From NCBI GenBank assembly GCA_964471915.1, contig CAYYID010000027.1, positions 1 through 64,000 of the forward strand: DNA of 64,000 nt, written 5' to 3'. The translations under genes and the position numbers were made by a program. Below the pieces are notes generated by a model. It did no database searches. It worked only from the letters and a program-made list of their open reading frames with translations, and was not told the DNA's origin. This stretch comes from JAIEPW01 sp964471915 (GTDB taxonomy: Bacteria; Acidobacteriota; Terriglobia; Bryobacterales; Bryobacteraceae). Below are positions 36,934 to 47,100 of the stretch, piece after piece (within the stretch, counting starts at the first letter, position 1; every line of letters starts with the position of its first letter).

Positions 36934-38169
36934 ATGAAGTCCTCTTCCGCAGGCCCGTCCGGCGAACGTGTCGCCGCACTTCTGATGATTGCGCTGCAGA
37001 TTGCGGCGTTTCTCGTCTCGGCGGAAGCGCGCGTGATTTCGCCTCTCCTGCCGGCCATCTCGACCGACTTTGGCGTCTCGATCGCCAGCGCGGGACACCT
37101 GGTCACCTGGTACGCGATCCCCTACGGCCTGTTCCAGCTCGTCTACGGGCCGCTCGCGGACCGCTACAGCCGCCAGAAGGTAATGGGCGTGGCGCTCGGG
37201 CTCTTCGCGTTCGGCACCTTCATCGCCGGCTTCATGCCGAACCTGGTGTCGCTGGTGCTGATCCGCTTCGCTACCGGAGCGGCCGCCGCGGGCGTCATCC
37301 CGGTGTCGTTCGCCTACATCGGCGACGCGGTGCCCTACGAGAAGCGCCAGGCCGCGCTCGGACACATTGTCAGCGCCGGCGCGCTGGGCGGCGTGGTCTC
37401 CGCGGCGATGGGCGGCGTCATCGCCAGCCTCGTGTCGTGGCGGTGGCTGTTCTGGGGCTACGGGATCGTCGCGCTGGCCGCCGCGGCGCTACTGCTGAGA
37501 ATCCCGTCGCCACAGTCCGCGGCCGCGCCCGCCGTGTCCGGGGGCTTGCTGGCGCCCTACGCCGAAATCTACCGCGCGGCCGGCAATCGCGCGCTGTTCT
37601 TTTACGGCCTGGTCCTGTTCGAGGGTTTCGCGCTGCTCAGTACCTCCAGTTACTTCGGCGCGCTGCTCTACCAGCGCAACCACCTCGGCTATGCCACCAT
37701 CGGCTTCCTCTTGATGATCGGCGCCGTCGCGGGCAGCATCACGGCGCGTGCCGTGGGACGCCTGGTGGCCCGCTTCGGCGAACGCAACCTGCTGCTGGCG
37801 GGCGGCAGCATGATGACGGTGCAGTATCTCTTACTGTGGCAGGATCCGGTGTGGTTCTTCGTGCCGCTCGCGATGCTGCTCGGCGGCGCGGGCTTCATCC
37901 TGGCGCACTCGACGCTGCAGGCGCACGCGACGGAGCTGGCGCCGGCCAAGCGCGGCACCGCGGTCGCGGTGTTCGCGTTCTCGCTATTTCTCGGCGGCGG
38001 CATCGGCGCGTGGGTAGCAGGCGCGGCCATCGACCGCTTCCACTATGTCCCCACGATGATCGCGACGGCGGTGGCGGTGGCGATCTTCACCGCGTTCGCG
38101 CCGAAGCTGGCGCTCGCTCCCACGCCGCACCGGCCGAGCGGCGAGCCGCAACCGGTGGCGGCGGAGTAG
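36934..38169 (+). CDS. MFS transporter
   Basis: A 411-residue membrane protein with about 12 hydrophobic helices. It has the MFS motif A-like GPLADRYSRQKVMGVALGLFAFG between helices 2 and 3, with the sequence ending in a large hydrophobic second half after a short loop near residue 200. It resembles the DHA1/arabinose-efflux type. Substrate unknown. It diverges from the HETTH gene with about 90 bp between, so the intergenic region probably carries promoters in both directions. Confidence 0.88.
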   Translation: MKSSSAGPSGERVAALLMIALQIAAFLVSAEARVISPLLPAISTDFGVSIASAGHLVTWYAIPYGLFQLVYGPLADRYSRQKVMGVALGLFAFGTFIAGFMPNLVSLVLIRFATGAAAAGVIPVSFAYIGDAVPYEKRQAALGHIVSAGALGGVVSAAMGGVIASLVSWRWLFWGYGIVALAAAALLLRIPSPQSAAAPAVSGGLLAPYAEIYRAAGNRALFFYGLVLFEGFALLSTSSYFGALLYQRNHLGYATIGFLLMIGAVAGSITARAVGRLVARFGERNLLLAGGSMMTVQYLLLWQDPVWFFVPLAMLLGGAGFILAHSTLQAHATELAPAKRGTAVAVFAFSLFLGGGIGAWVAGAAIDRFHYVPTMIATAVAVAIFTAFAPKLALAPTPHRPSGEPQPVAAE

Positions 38170-38247
38170 GCCGGGCCGCCGCAGAGTTGCGCACCAAGGC
38201 GCTTGCATCGGCGCCGGTTGGCGTTCGGAGTAACATAGGACCTACTC

Positions 38248-38553
38248 ATGGCAGCGTTCTTCTATGAGTTCGAATGGGATCCGGCCAAGGCAAAGGTCAA
38301 CTTCAGCAAGCATCGAGTGGATTTCGAGCGAGCTTCCGAGGTGTTCCTCGATCCGCTCGCCCTCTCGATCGCGGACGACGAGCACAGCGTCGCGGAGGCG
38401 CGGTGGATTACGATAGGGAAGGATGTGCGCGGCCGATATGTGCTCGTTGTTCACACCTTCGAACAACTCGACGAACGAACGGCAAGCATTAGAATCATCT
38501 CGGCCCGTCGGCCTACCAAACCGGAGACTCGCTGCTACGAGGAACAGCAATGA
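38248..38553 (+). CDS. brnT: BrnT-family toxin
   Basis: A 101-residue DUF497/BrnT protein with the fold-defining start FEWDPAKAKVNFSKHRVDFERASEVFLDPLAL and the IRIISARRPTKPETRCYEE ending. BrnT is an RNase-like toxin related to RelE; the residues around Arg/His in RIISARRP fit the active site. Its TGA overlaps the antitoxin ATG (38550-38553), which is usual in brnTA, where the toxin gene comes first. Confidence 0.93.
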   Translation: MAAFFYEFEWDPAKAKVNFSKHRVDFERASEVFLDPLALSIADDEHSVAEARWITIGKDVRGRYVLVVHTFEQLDERTASIRIISARRPTKPETRCYEEQQ

Positions 38554-38750
38554 AGCCTGAATACGACTTTGCGAAAGGTGAACGCGGCAAGTTCTTCCGG
38601 GCCGACGCCGAGTTGCGCCTGCCCGTTTACCTCGACGCCGACGTGCAACGTTACCTCGCTGAGCGAGCCGCCGAAAAGGGCATTCCCCTCGGAGAAATGG
38701 TCAACCAGCTCCTGAAGCGCGAAATCCGGCTCATTGAGTCCGTGAAGTAA
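38550..38750 (+). CDS. brnA: BrnA-like antitoxin
   Basis: A 66-residue protein overlapping the toxin stop (ATGA). It has a KPEYDFAKGERGKFFR start, and a C-terminal ribbon-helix-helix with LRLPVYLDADVQRYLAERAAEKGIPLGEMVNQLLK, which binds DNA. Together with BrnT it should repress the operon. The gene pair sits between the MFS gene and the PQQ protein and is likely mobile in evolutionary terms, though no flanking repeats are seen. Confidence 0.9.
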   Translation: MKPEYDFAKGERGKFFRADAELRLPVYLDADVQRYLAERAAEKGIPLGEMVNQLLKREIRLIESVK

Positions 38751-38761
38751 GCCGCCGCCCC

Positions 38762-39964
38762 TTACGGCAGTTCCCACAGCGTCAGCGACCGCTCGTCCTT
38801 CACCAGCATCCGCTTCCCCGCGAACGCCGGATGCGCATACACCGCCGATTCCCCCGTCGCATACCGCGACACCAGCTCGAACTTCGCCGGTGACCGCTTC
38901 ACCACCAGCAGATCCCCCGCCTCGGTCTGGATCAGCAACTCGCGGCCCGCGGCGACGATCGCCGCCTGGTTCGCGTCCCGGCCCTCGGTGGTCCACGCCG
39001 CCTGGCCCGTCTTCAGATCCAGGCACACGAACTGCCCCTTCTTCTTCGCGGACAAGCCATACAGATAGCCGTCCGCGGCCACCGGCGTGTTCATGTACAT
39101 CGAGACCGCCGCGTTCTCCCACAGCTTCTCGGGACCCTGCCGCGTGATCTTCCACGCCCGCGTTGGCGTCCGGACCCCGCTCAGCACCACCACGTCGCCC
39201 GCCACCACCGGCGTCACGATGTTTTCCAGCCATTCATCCTTGAATGGCAGCGTCCACAACCGCTGGCCCGTCGCCGGATCGAAGCCGATCGCCGTGCGAT
39301 CCGTCAGCGTCACCAACTGCCGGCCGCCCGCGGCATTTACCGCGACCGGCGACGCATAACCGGGACCTTCTTCCGTGCGCACATTCCACTTTTCCGCGCC
39401 GGTGGCCGGGTCAAACGCGATCAGGTTCGCGCCGGAGTCGTCGCCCGCATGGACGATCAGCTTGCCGCCTTCCAGCACCGGCGACATCGAACTGCCGGTG
39501 AAGAGTTTGGCGGTCGAGATACCCTTCGAGAAATCCTTGCGCCACGCGACATTGCCCGTCGCGGCGTCCCACGCCGTCAGGACCCCCATCACCCCGAGCG
39601 TGAACACCCGCCCGCCCGCGGCCAGCGGCGTCGAAAACGGACCCGCGGCCATCTTCGCGGCGTACTGGTTCTTGTTAAAGGGCGCCGCGTAGCTCTTGCG
39701 CCAGACCACCTGCCCGGTCGCCAGGTCCAGGCGCGTTAGCGCCTCCTGGGCGCCGTCGCGCGTGAAGACGAACACCGCGTTTCCCGCGATCACCGGCGAG
39801 GAATAGCCTTCGCCCACCGGCGCCGTCCACTTCTTGGCCAGCGTCTTGGGCCACGCCGCCGGAGTCGAGAAACCCCGCAGCACACCGTCGCGCTCCGGGC
39901 CACGCCACTGGTTCCAATCCTGGGCGGCGAGCAGTGCGGGCAGTAGAAGGAGTAGATAGCGCAT
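38762..39964 (-). CDS. PQQ-like beta-propeller protein, secreted
   Basis: A 400-residue protein with a signal peptide (MRYLLLLLPALLAAQ) and repeated beta-propeller blades of the PQQ-like type. Recurrent motifs are DLATGQVVWR, DAATGNVAWR, DPATGAEKWN, DPATGQRLWT and LKTGQAAWT. No heme motif is present, so it is not a quinohemoprotein. It opens QDWNQWRGPERDG, as in many planctomycete and acidobacterial homologues. It could be a BamB-like assembly factor or a surface protein. Its start lies one base after the stop of the GT4 gene, so the two are one operon. Confidence 0.85.
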   Translation of the reverse strand: MRYLLLLLPALLAAQDWNQWRGPERDGVLRGFSTPAAWPKTLAKKWTAPVGEGYSSPVIAGNAVFVFTRDGAQEALTRLDLATGQVVWRKSYAAPFNKNQYAAKMAAGPFSTPLAAGGRVFTLGVMGVLTAWDAATGNVAWRKDFSKGISTAKLFTGSSMSPVLEGGKLIVHAGDDSGANLIAFDPATGAEKWNVRTEEGPGYASPVAVNAAGGRQLVTLTDRTAIGFDPATGQRLWTLPFKDEWLENIVTPVVAGDVVVLSGVRTPTRAWKITRQGPEKLWENAAVSMYMNTPVAADGYLYGLSAKKKGQFVCLDLKTGQAAWTTEGRDANQAAIVAAGRELLIQTEAGDLLVVKRSPAKFELVSRYATGESAVYAHPAFAGKRMLVKDERSLTLWELP

Positions 39965-39965
39965 A

Positions 39966-41273
39966 TCAACCGGCGACGGCGGAACGCTCACTTCTCAGAC
40001 GCTCGTAAGCCTCCAGCGTCTCGTCCACCATTTTCGCCGCGGTGTAATGTGCGCGCACGCCGTCGTAGGCGCGCTGCCCGAGCGCCAGCCGCAGTTCGCG
40101 ATCCCGCACCAGCAGCGCCAGCTTCTCCGCGAGGCTCGCCGCGTCGTCGGGCTCGAACAGCAGTCCGCCGCCGCTCTTTTCGAGCACCTCCGGGAACGAC
40201 CCGTGCGCCGGCGACACCACCGGCACGCCGGACGCCATCGCCTCCAGCAGATACAGGCCCTTGGGTTCTTTGTACGGGCTCGGCACGCTCAGGAGATCCA
40301 GCCCCGCCAGGAACTCCACTTTCTGTTCCCGGTCCAGCGTGCCGCGGTAGTGGAACTCCGCGCCGTAGCCCCATTCCTGCATCTGGTGCTCGATGCTCTC
40401 CAGGTAGTGCCGGTGCTCCACGGGCAGATAACCGGCCGCTTCCAGACGCAGTCCCTCGAACCCGTAATCAGTCCGCAGCCGCCGGTAGGCCTCGGCCAGC
40501 AGGTGGAGCCCCTTCTCCGGCGCCACCCGCGCGAAGTACCCGATGGTGAGTTCCTCGCGGTGCGGCGCGGTGCGGCGACGGAAATCCGCCATATGGATCC
40601 CGATGCGCACCACGTCGATCCGCTCCCGCGGAATCGCGAAGTACTCCGCCATGTAGTCCGCATAGTAGTGGCTGGTGGCGATGAACCGGTCCACCTGGGC
40701 CACCTGCTCGCGGATCAGGCGCATCGCCTCGCTCCGCCACGGCTCGGCCAGGCCGTCCAGAAACACATCGTCGCCCTGCAGCGTCAGGCACACCGGCCGC
40801 TCCAGGGCGCGCCGCAGCGGCTCCGCCAGCGCGATCAGCAACGCGAACGGCAGATTGATCACGTCCGGCCGCGGCTCCGTCTCCAGCCACGCCAGCAGCT
40901 TCGCAAATTCCTTGCGCAGCGGACCGTGCTCGCCCTTGAGCATCGAGATCGTCATCTCGCCCAGGAACTTCGGATCCACCTTCACCTGGCGGCGCGAGGC
41001 CAGCTTCAAGGCGAACTTCGAATCCCACAGCCGGTCCACCAGCCACGGCGTGTGTCGGAACAGGCCCCAGTGCTGCTCCAGGTAGATCGAAATGCCCCCG
41101 AAGAACACCTTGGAGGCGCTGACGTTTTTCTCGTCGGTGGTCGTGGGCGTGTACAGAGGAACCAGCGTCACCTGGTGGCCGCGCGACATCAGGTCCGCCG
41201 CGACGTTGTTGTCGCGCAGACACGACCCGCAGTACATCTGGGCGGCGCCGCCGGTGAACTGAAGGATCCTCAT
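39966..41273 (-). CDS. Glycosyltransferase family 4 protein
   Basis: A 435-residue GT-B glycosyltransferase. The N-terminus reads MRILQFTGGAAQMYCGSCLRDN. The C-terminal Rossmann domain has TIGYFARVAPEKGLHLLAEAY and the retaining-GT motif EPKGLYLLEAMASGVPVVSPAHGSFPEVLE, whose Glu residues (EPKGL...E) bind the nucleotide sugar. It may build surface polysaccharide or lipopolysaccharide. It is translated first in an operon with the PQQ-propeller gene. Confidence 0.93.
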   Translation of the reverse strand: MRILQFTGGAAQMYCGSCLRDNNVAADLMSRGHQVTLVPLYTPTTTDEKNVSASKVFFGGISIYLEQHWGLFRHTPWLVDRLWDSKFALKLASRRQVKVDPKFLGEMTISMLKGEHGPLRKEFAKLLAWLETEPRPDVINLPFALLIALAEPLRRALERPVCLTLQGDDVFLDGLAEPWRSEAMRLIREQVAQVDRFIATSHYYADYMAEYFAIPRERIDVVRIGIHMADFRRRTAPHREELTIGYFARVAPEKGLHLLAEAYRRLRTDYGFEGLRLEAAGYLPVEHRHYLESIEHQMQEWGYGAEFHYRGTLDREQKVEFLAGLDLLSVPSPYKEPKGLYLLEAMASGVPVVSPAHGSFPEVLEKSGGGLLFEPDDAASLAEKLALLVRDRELRLALGQRAYDGVRAHYTAAKMVDETLEAYERLRSERSAVAG

Positions 41274-41326
41274 CCCAGCCTTAGCCTACTGACGATTCGG
41301 GGTGCGAAAAGTCGCAAAAGATCGCG

Positions 41327-41905
41327 TCAGGCGATCCGGACGGCGGCCCGCGCCAAACTGTGCCGCTCCAGATCCAGCCAGGTGCTCAGGCCGCTTTCCG
41401 CCTCAAGCTGGTTCTGGACGAAATACAGCGGGTCCACCACGTAGCTCCTGCGGTAGGGGCAGTCCTCCCAGGAGGCCTGGGCTTGAGCCAGCACCGGCGC
41501 CTGAGTCTCGGTGCACAGCTCCTGCGCCAGAGTGAGGTGGGGGTGGTACTCGTAGGGTTCGCGGTACTCCATGGCGCCCTGATTCAGCGCCGCATGGATC
41601 TCCACCAGTTGCCGGGCGCCCTTGAGGATCGCGATGTACACCACGTTCGTGACCGGGAAGACCTCGATCGGCCCCAGTTCCAGTTCGAACGGGTGGAAAT
41701 CGCCGAGGGTCGCAACTGCCTGTTTCCACGCGAGTTCCGGCTGCTCCAAGGGGCGCGGCGGCAACAGCGTTACGTGAGAGAGAGCCGTGCATCCCGGCAC
41801 CAGGGCCGCTCTGAGATCCGAAAGGTAGCGTCCCAGCGGATCAGGAACGTAGGAAACTAGGGCAAACGAGTTTACGCGCTCGCCCAGCCCGGAACTACAA
41901 GCCAT
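41327..41905 (-). CDS. 2'-5' RNA ligase superfamily protein
   Basis: A 192-residue protein with the two-histidine fold of 2H phosphoesterases: an HVTLLPP motif (residues about 44-50) and an HLTLAQE motif (about 122-128), which are the HxT pair of the LigT/CPDase group. Members ligate or hydrolyse 2',3'-cyclic phosphates or 2'-5' linkages in RNA. No obvious Shine-Dalgarno sequence precedes the ATG. It is a minor uncertainty whether the true start is further inside. Confidence 0.85.
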   Translation of the reverse strand: MACSSGLGERVNSFALVSYVPDPLGRYLSDLRAALVPGCTALSHVTLLPPRPLEQPELAWKQAVATLGDFHPFELELGPIEVFPVTNVVYIAILKGARQLVEIHAALNQGAMEYREPYEYHPHLTLAQELCTETQAPVLAQAQASWEDCPYRRSYVVDPLYFVQNQLEAESGLSTWLDLERHSLARAAVRIA

Positions 41906-41922
41906 TGCTAGAACCTAGTATC

Positions 41923-42252
41923 TCACCTTTCCACGGGCTCCGCCGGAGCCGGTTGCGGCTCCGGGGTGTCCTCGGCCGGCTTGACTTCCGGCACCACCCA
42001 CTGGGCTGTCTCGAAACCGACATATTTGACGATGCAGAGGGTCTCGCCGGAGTCTAAAATATCGCCGACCTCCAGCGGACTTTCGGTGTCGCGCAACTCC
42101 CCCCACAGGGCATACGGGGTCGGCGCCTCCTGGACCTCCGGTTCCTCCTGGTAGTCCCTAGGCTTTACCTGGGTTAGCCCCGAAAGGTGCGGCGCGGCGC
42201 GGAAACCCTGCCGCAAGTGCGGTTTAAGGCGGAAGATACGATAGGACGGCAT
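41923..42252 (-). CDS. Conserved protein of unknown function, 109 aa
   Basis: A 109-residue protein with a conserved-looking centre: YALWGELRDTESPLEVGDIL followed by SGETLCIVKYVGFETAQWVVP. The C-terminus is Pro/Glu-rich and probably disordered. No known motif. It precedes the 2H phosphoesterase gene on the same strand by 17 bases and might be co-transcribed. Confidence 0.6.
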   Translation of the reverse strand: MPSYRIFRLKPHLRQGFRAAPHLSGLTQVKPRDYQEEPEVQEAPTPYALWGELRDTESPLEVGDILDSGETLCIVKYVGFETAQWVVPEVKPAEDTPEPQPAPAEPVER

Positions 42253-42299
42253 CTCCCCGCTATTCTACGCCAGAAACAGTTTCGCGGGGAAATGTTTTG

Positions 42300-43046
42300 C
42301 TACGGCCGCCGCTGTGCCACGTACACCGTCCGGCAGCGCGGCTCCATCGGGATCTTCCCGGCAAAGAACGGCGCCGCGTCCCAGGCCCGGATCCGCCCGA
42401 ACCCCGCCCCGGCCAGCGCCGCCCGGATCTCCCGGGCGGACCACCAGACCTCGTCCACGCGCTCCTTCTCCCGCCGCCACAGCTTCCCGCGCTTCAGGAA
42501 CCACTCGATCTCGCAGAATGCCCGCCGCGCCTCCAGATCCCGCCCGTTCCGCATCACCGCGGCCACCTGCTGTTCCTCCAGCCAGACGGTCCCGCTCCAA
42601 TACCGCTCGAACGCCCCCTGCATGTTCACGTCGAAGAAGAAATGACCGCCGGGCTTCAGAGCCCGGGCTACCGCCTTCACCACCTTCGCCAGATCCTCGT
42701 GCCGCGGCACATGGTTAATGGCGTCGTATTCGCACGTCACCAGATCCACCGGCTCAGGGAGCCGGAACCACCGCATGTCGCCCTGCAGCACTCGCACCCG
42801 GACGCCGGACCGCCGGGCCTTGGCCCGCGCCTGCCGGCACATCTCCGGCGAAACATCCACGGCGCAGGTCCGGATGCCCCGCTGCGCCAGTTCGATCGCC
42901 GTCGTGCCCGTGCCGCACGCCAGGTCGCAGGCCGACTGCACCTCCGGCAACAGCGGATCCAGAATCTCGCGGCGCGTGGCGTCGAACGGTGCGCGGAATG
43001 GCAGAAAGAAGGTATCGTAGTACTGCGCCAGCCACCGGTACGCCAT
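42300..43046 (-). CDS. Class I SAM-dependent methyltransferase
   Basis: A 248-residue methyltransferase starting MAYRWLAQYYD. Motif I is SACDLACGTGTTAIELAQRG, motif II has DVSPEMCRQARAKAR and LQGDMRWFRLPEPVDLVTCEYDAINH, then ALKPGGHFFFDVN. The frame is open far upstream (to 43898), but that region belongs to the nitrilase gene in another frame. It follows the nitrilase gene by 8 bases, so they are in one operon. Substrate unknown. Confidence 0.9.
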   Translation of the reverse strand: MAYRWLAQYYDTFFLPFRAPFDATRREILDPLLPEVQSACDLACGTGTTAIELAQRGIRTCAVDVSPEMCRQARAKARRSGVRVRVLQGDMRWFRLPEPVDLVTCEYDAINHVPRHEDLAKVVKAVARALKPGGHFFFDVNMQGAFERYWSGTVWLEEQQVAAVMRNGRDLEARRAFCEIEWFLKRGKLWRREKERVDEVWWSAREIRAALAGAGFGRIRAWDAAPFFAGKIPMEPRCRTVYVAQRRP

Positions 43047-43054
43047 GACGTCCC

Positions 43055-43984
43055 TCAGTCCGTCGCCGAAACCGAGCGCACGGCGGGTTTCGGCCGCTCG
43101 TCCACGGTCAGTTGGAAGATGTCCGGCCGCGCGTAGTGGCCCACGGCGTCGAAGTCGAACTTGCCCTTGGGGATCTCGTTCAGGTCCAGGTCCGCCACCA
43201 GCACCGCCTCGCCTTCGTAGTGCGGCCCGGCGAGCACCCGCCCGAACGGATCCACAATCATGCTGCCCCCGCGGCAGCGGCAGGCGTCTTCCTCGGCCGG
43301 GTAGTCGGCGGGAAAGTCCGCGCGAGTCGTGAACTGATTCGCCGACAATACGAAGCAGCGGCCTTCCACGGCGATGTGCCGCATGGACGCCGCCCACACG
43401 TCGCGCTGATCGGCGGTGGGTGCGCAATAGATCTGGACCCCTTTGGCGTACATCGCGGTCCTCATGAGCGGCATGTAGTTCTCCCAGCAGATCACCGCGC
43501 CCACCTTGCCGAGCGGTGTATCGTAAGCCGGCAGCGTGGAGCCGTCGCCGTAACCCCAGCACAGCCGCTCCATCGCCGTCGGCATCACCTTGCGGTGCTT
43601 GCCGAGATAACCCGAGGGCGAAAAGAACAGCACCGTGCAGTACAGGGTGCCGCCGTCGCGCTCGATCACCCCGATCACCAGATGGATCTTCAGCTCGCCG
43701 GCCAGGCCGGCCAGCGCGTCCACGGCCGGGCCGGGGACGTCCACCGCGCTCGCCCAGTAGCGCCGGAACCATTCCCGGCCTTCCTCGGTCCGGTTGCCGA
43801 TCATCGCGCCGAAGCGCTGTCCCCACGGATAGGCGCTCACCAGCGCCTCGGGAAACAGGACCAGTTGGGCGCCTTCGCCGGCGGCCTTGGCGGCCCAATG
43901 CCGCACTTTCTCGAGCGTGGCCTCCCGGTCGAAGGCGGCGGAGGCGATCTGAACAACGGCGGCGCGGGTGTGGGGCAGGGTCAT
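43055..43984 (-). CDS. Nitrilase / carbon-nitrogen hydrolase
   Basis: A 309-residue CN hydrolase with the Glu-Lys-Cys triad visible: E46 (LVLFPEALVS), K132 (GKHRKVMPTAMER) and C166 (VGAVICWENYMPL). The ICWENYMPL surround is typical of true nitrilases (as opposed to amidases), which turn nitriles into acids and ammonia. The longer frame begins at 44158, but MTLPHTRAAVVQIAS is the family start. It leads the operon with a methyltransferase. Confidence 0.93.
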   Translation of the reverse strand: MTLPHTRAAVVQIASAAFDREATLEKVRHWAAKAAGEGAQLVLFPEALVSAYPWGQRFGAMIGNRTEEGREWFRRYWASAVDVPGPAVDALAGLAGELKIHLVIGVIERDGGTLYCTVLFFSPSGYLGKHRKVMPTAMERLCWGYGDGSTLPAYDTPLGKVGAVICWENYMPLMRTAMYAKGVQIYCAPTADQRDVWAASMRHIAVEGRCFVLSANQFTTRADFPADYPAEEDACRCRGGSMIVDPFGRVLAGPHYEGEAVLVADLDLNEIPKGKFDFDAVGHYARPDIFQLTVDERPKPAVRSVSATD

Positions 43985-44039
43985 GGGTTTCCTACGAATT
44001 CGATTGTCACATGAGCGGTGTAACCTCTGGCCGGGCTCC

Positions 44040-44058
44040 GGTGTCTTCTGGAGACACC
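44040..44058 (+). repeat. Inverted repeat in the upstream region of the second TonB receptor
   Basis: GGTGTCT (44040-44046) pairs with AGACACC (44052-44058) around a 5-base loop, between the start codons of the nitrilase and the TonB receptor genes, which diverge. It could be a regulator-binding site or a leader hairpin; there is no T-run. Function is a guess. Confidence 0.5.
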
Positions 44059-44121
44059 CGGGTCGAGTTGCGCGCCGATGGCTAATGTGATGCAATTGGC
44101 CCACTTCGGGAGGTCTGGCAC

Positions 44122-47100
44122 ATGCGGATGAAGGTGATGCTGTTGGCGCTGGCGGCAAGTTCCGCGGCGTGGGGACAAACGGTTTCCGGGTCGATCACCG
44201 GCAACGTGACCGACAAGTCCGGCGCCGCGATTCCGCGCGCGCAGGTGACCCTGACCAATACGGCCACGGGCGCGCTGCGGCAGGCGCCGGCGGACGAGGC
44301 CGGGCGGTTTCTCTTCGCTTCGCTCGCCCCCGGCGAGTACAAGCTGGCGGCGACCAGCGCGGGCTTCAAGAGTTCCGAAATCTCGGGCATTGGCCTGCAG
44401 ATCGACCAGACGTTGCGCTTCGACATCACCCTGGACATCGGCGACGTCAGCGAGCGCGTCACCGTCGAAGCCTCGGCGGCGGCGCTGCAGACCGACACGA
44501 CGACCATCGGCCAGGTGATCGAGCAGAAAGCCGTCGCCGAGCTGCCGCTGAACGGACGCAACTTCCTGCAACTCGCCACCCTCTCGGCCGGAGCCGTGGC
44601 GGCCACCGGCAATACGGCCCAGTCGAACCGGTACGGGCGTAACGAAATCACCGTGCACGTCGCCGGTGGGCGCGCCAGCTTCAATAGCTTCCTGATCGAC
44701 GGCGTGGAGGCGCGCGGCGCGCGCTTCGGCGAGATCTCGATCCTGCCCAGCGTGGACGCGATCCGCGAATTCAAGGTCCAGCGCAGCCAGTACTCGGCCG
44801 AGTACGGCTCCAGCCCCGGCATCATCAACGTCAACATCCGCAGCGGGTCGAACGACTTCCACGGCGCGGCCTACCACTTCCTGCGCAACAACGTCTTCGA
44901 CGCGCGCAGCTTCTTCGACGAGGGCGAAAAGCCGGCGTTCCGGCTGAACCAGTTCGGTGCATCGCTCGGCGGTCCCATCGCCCGGAACAAGCTGTTCTTC
45001 TTCTTCAATTGGGAGAGCCGGCGGCAGCGGCGGGCGAACACGAACTTCAACCAGGTGGCGCCGCTCGAATGGCGCGACGGCGACTTCTCGCGCATCGCCG
45101 GCCTCACGCTGCGCGATCCGCTCAACAACTTCCAGCCGTTCCCCGGCAACCGCATCCCCCGCGACCGCTTCTCGCCGATCGCGGCCAGGTTCATGACTTC
45201 CTACATGCCCGCCCCGAACTCCACCTCCGGGCAGGGCAACCTGGTGGGCACTCCCAAGGACTCCGACGATTTCGATCAGTTCCATGTCCGCGGCGACTAC
45301 ACGCTGTCGGCCAAGGACAGCCTCTTCGTGCGCTACTCCAAGTCCAACTGGGACCTGACGCAGCCCGGGCTGCAGCCGTTCCAGGGGGCGTCGCTGCCGC
45401 TGAACGCGCACAACGCGGTGTTCCAGGAGACTCACATCTTCGGTCCCGCGACGATCAACACCTTTAAGCTCGGCTTCAACCGGGCCTTTGCGGGCGCGAA
45501 CCTGATCGCGGCGGATTCGGACCTGTCGAGCGCGCTCGGGTTCCGCAACCTCCTGGTGGATCCCCAGGACTTCAACCTGCCCCGCTTCACCATCGCCGGC
45601 CTGTCCAACATGGGCCACACCGAGCAGACGTTCCGGAACTGGTCGAACCTGTACACGCTCTCGAACACCATGAATTTGATCCGGGGGCGTCACACCATGA
45701 CCTTCGGCGGCGACATCCGCCACAACCGGAATCCGCAGGTGACCACCAACCAGACCAACGGCCGCCTGACCTTCCAGGCCCGCTATTCGGGACACGCGTT
45801 CGCGGACTTCCTGCTCGGCGCTTACCAGCAGGGGCTGATCCGGAACCTGTACCGCATCGGGGACTTCCGCAACACACAGTACGCGGCGTTCTTCCAGGAC
45901 GACTTCAAGATCTCGAACAAGCTCACCCTGAACATCGGCATGCGTTACGAGTACACGCAACCGCTGCGGGAACTGAGCGGCACCGAAGGTTTCTTCGACA
46001 TGAGCGTGCCCGGCGGCGCGCAGCGCGTGGCCAATCCGCCGAGCGCCTTCGGCTCGAATGCGTCCGCCCCGTGGATCATCGTCGGCGGCGTGCGGGACGG
46101 CGTCGTGCGGCCGGACTTCGCGGATTGGGCGCCGCGTTTCGGCATCGCCTACCAGCTCCGTCCCGGCACCGTGATCCGGACCGGCTACGGGATCTTCTAC
46201 GCCACCAACCAGGGCAATTACACGATCACCGTGTCGAGTAACCCGGGCGCCACCGTCGAGCAGACCGTGACCAACGTGGCCGCGAACCAGCGTCCCCGCC
46301 TCATGGATACGCTGTGGGAAAGCGCCCAATCGGTTACCTCCATCGGCGGGGCGTCGGTCAACACCGCGGATCTGGACCGCAACACGCCCTACATGCAGCA
46401 GTGGAACTTCAACATTCAGCAGAAAATGCCCTGGGAGACGGTGCTGGAAGTCGGCTATACGGGTAACTTCGGAACCAAGCTCCAGTCGCGTGAGGACATG
46501 AACCAGGCGCGGCTGCTGCGCCCGGGCGAAACCGCGAGCGTGCAGCAGCGGCGGCCGTATCCGCAGTTCTCCTCGATCTTCATCAATCCGTCGGCCGAGG
46601 TCTCGAACTACCACGCCATGACGGTCCGCTTCGAGCGCCGGTTCAGCAAGGGCTACCAGTTCCTCACCAGCTACACGTGGGCGAAATCGCTGGACACGTT
46701 CTCCGCCTCCAACGACGAAGGCGGGTCGCACTCGATCGTCAACAACCGGCGGCTCGACTACGGCCGCAGCTCCTGGGACGCGCGGCAGCGCTTCGTCTTG
46801 AGCGGCACCTGGGAACTGCCCTTCGGCAAGGGGAAGGCGTTCCTCGCCGGCGCGAACCGCGCCGTGAACTACGTCATCGGCGGCTGGCAGGCCAACGGCA
46901 TCCTCCAGCTCCAGAGCGGCCTGCCGTTCTCCGTGGTCATCGTCGGCGACCAGTCCGGCACCGGGATTCTCAACGCCCAACGGCCGAACCGCTTGGCCGA
47001 CGGCAACCTGCCCAAGGACCAGCAAACGCCGCAACGCTGGTTCGATACTTCCGCCTTCCTGCTGAACCCGGCCAACACGTTTGGCAACTCCGGCCGCAAC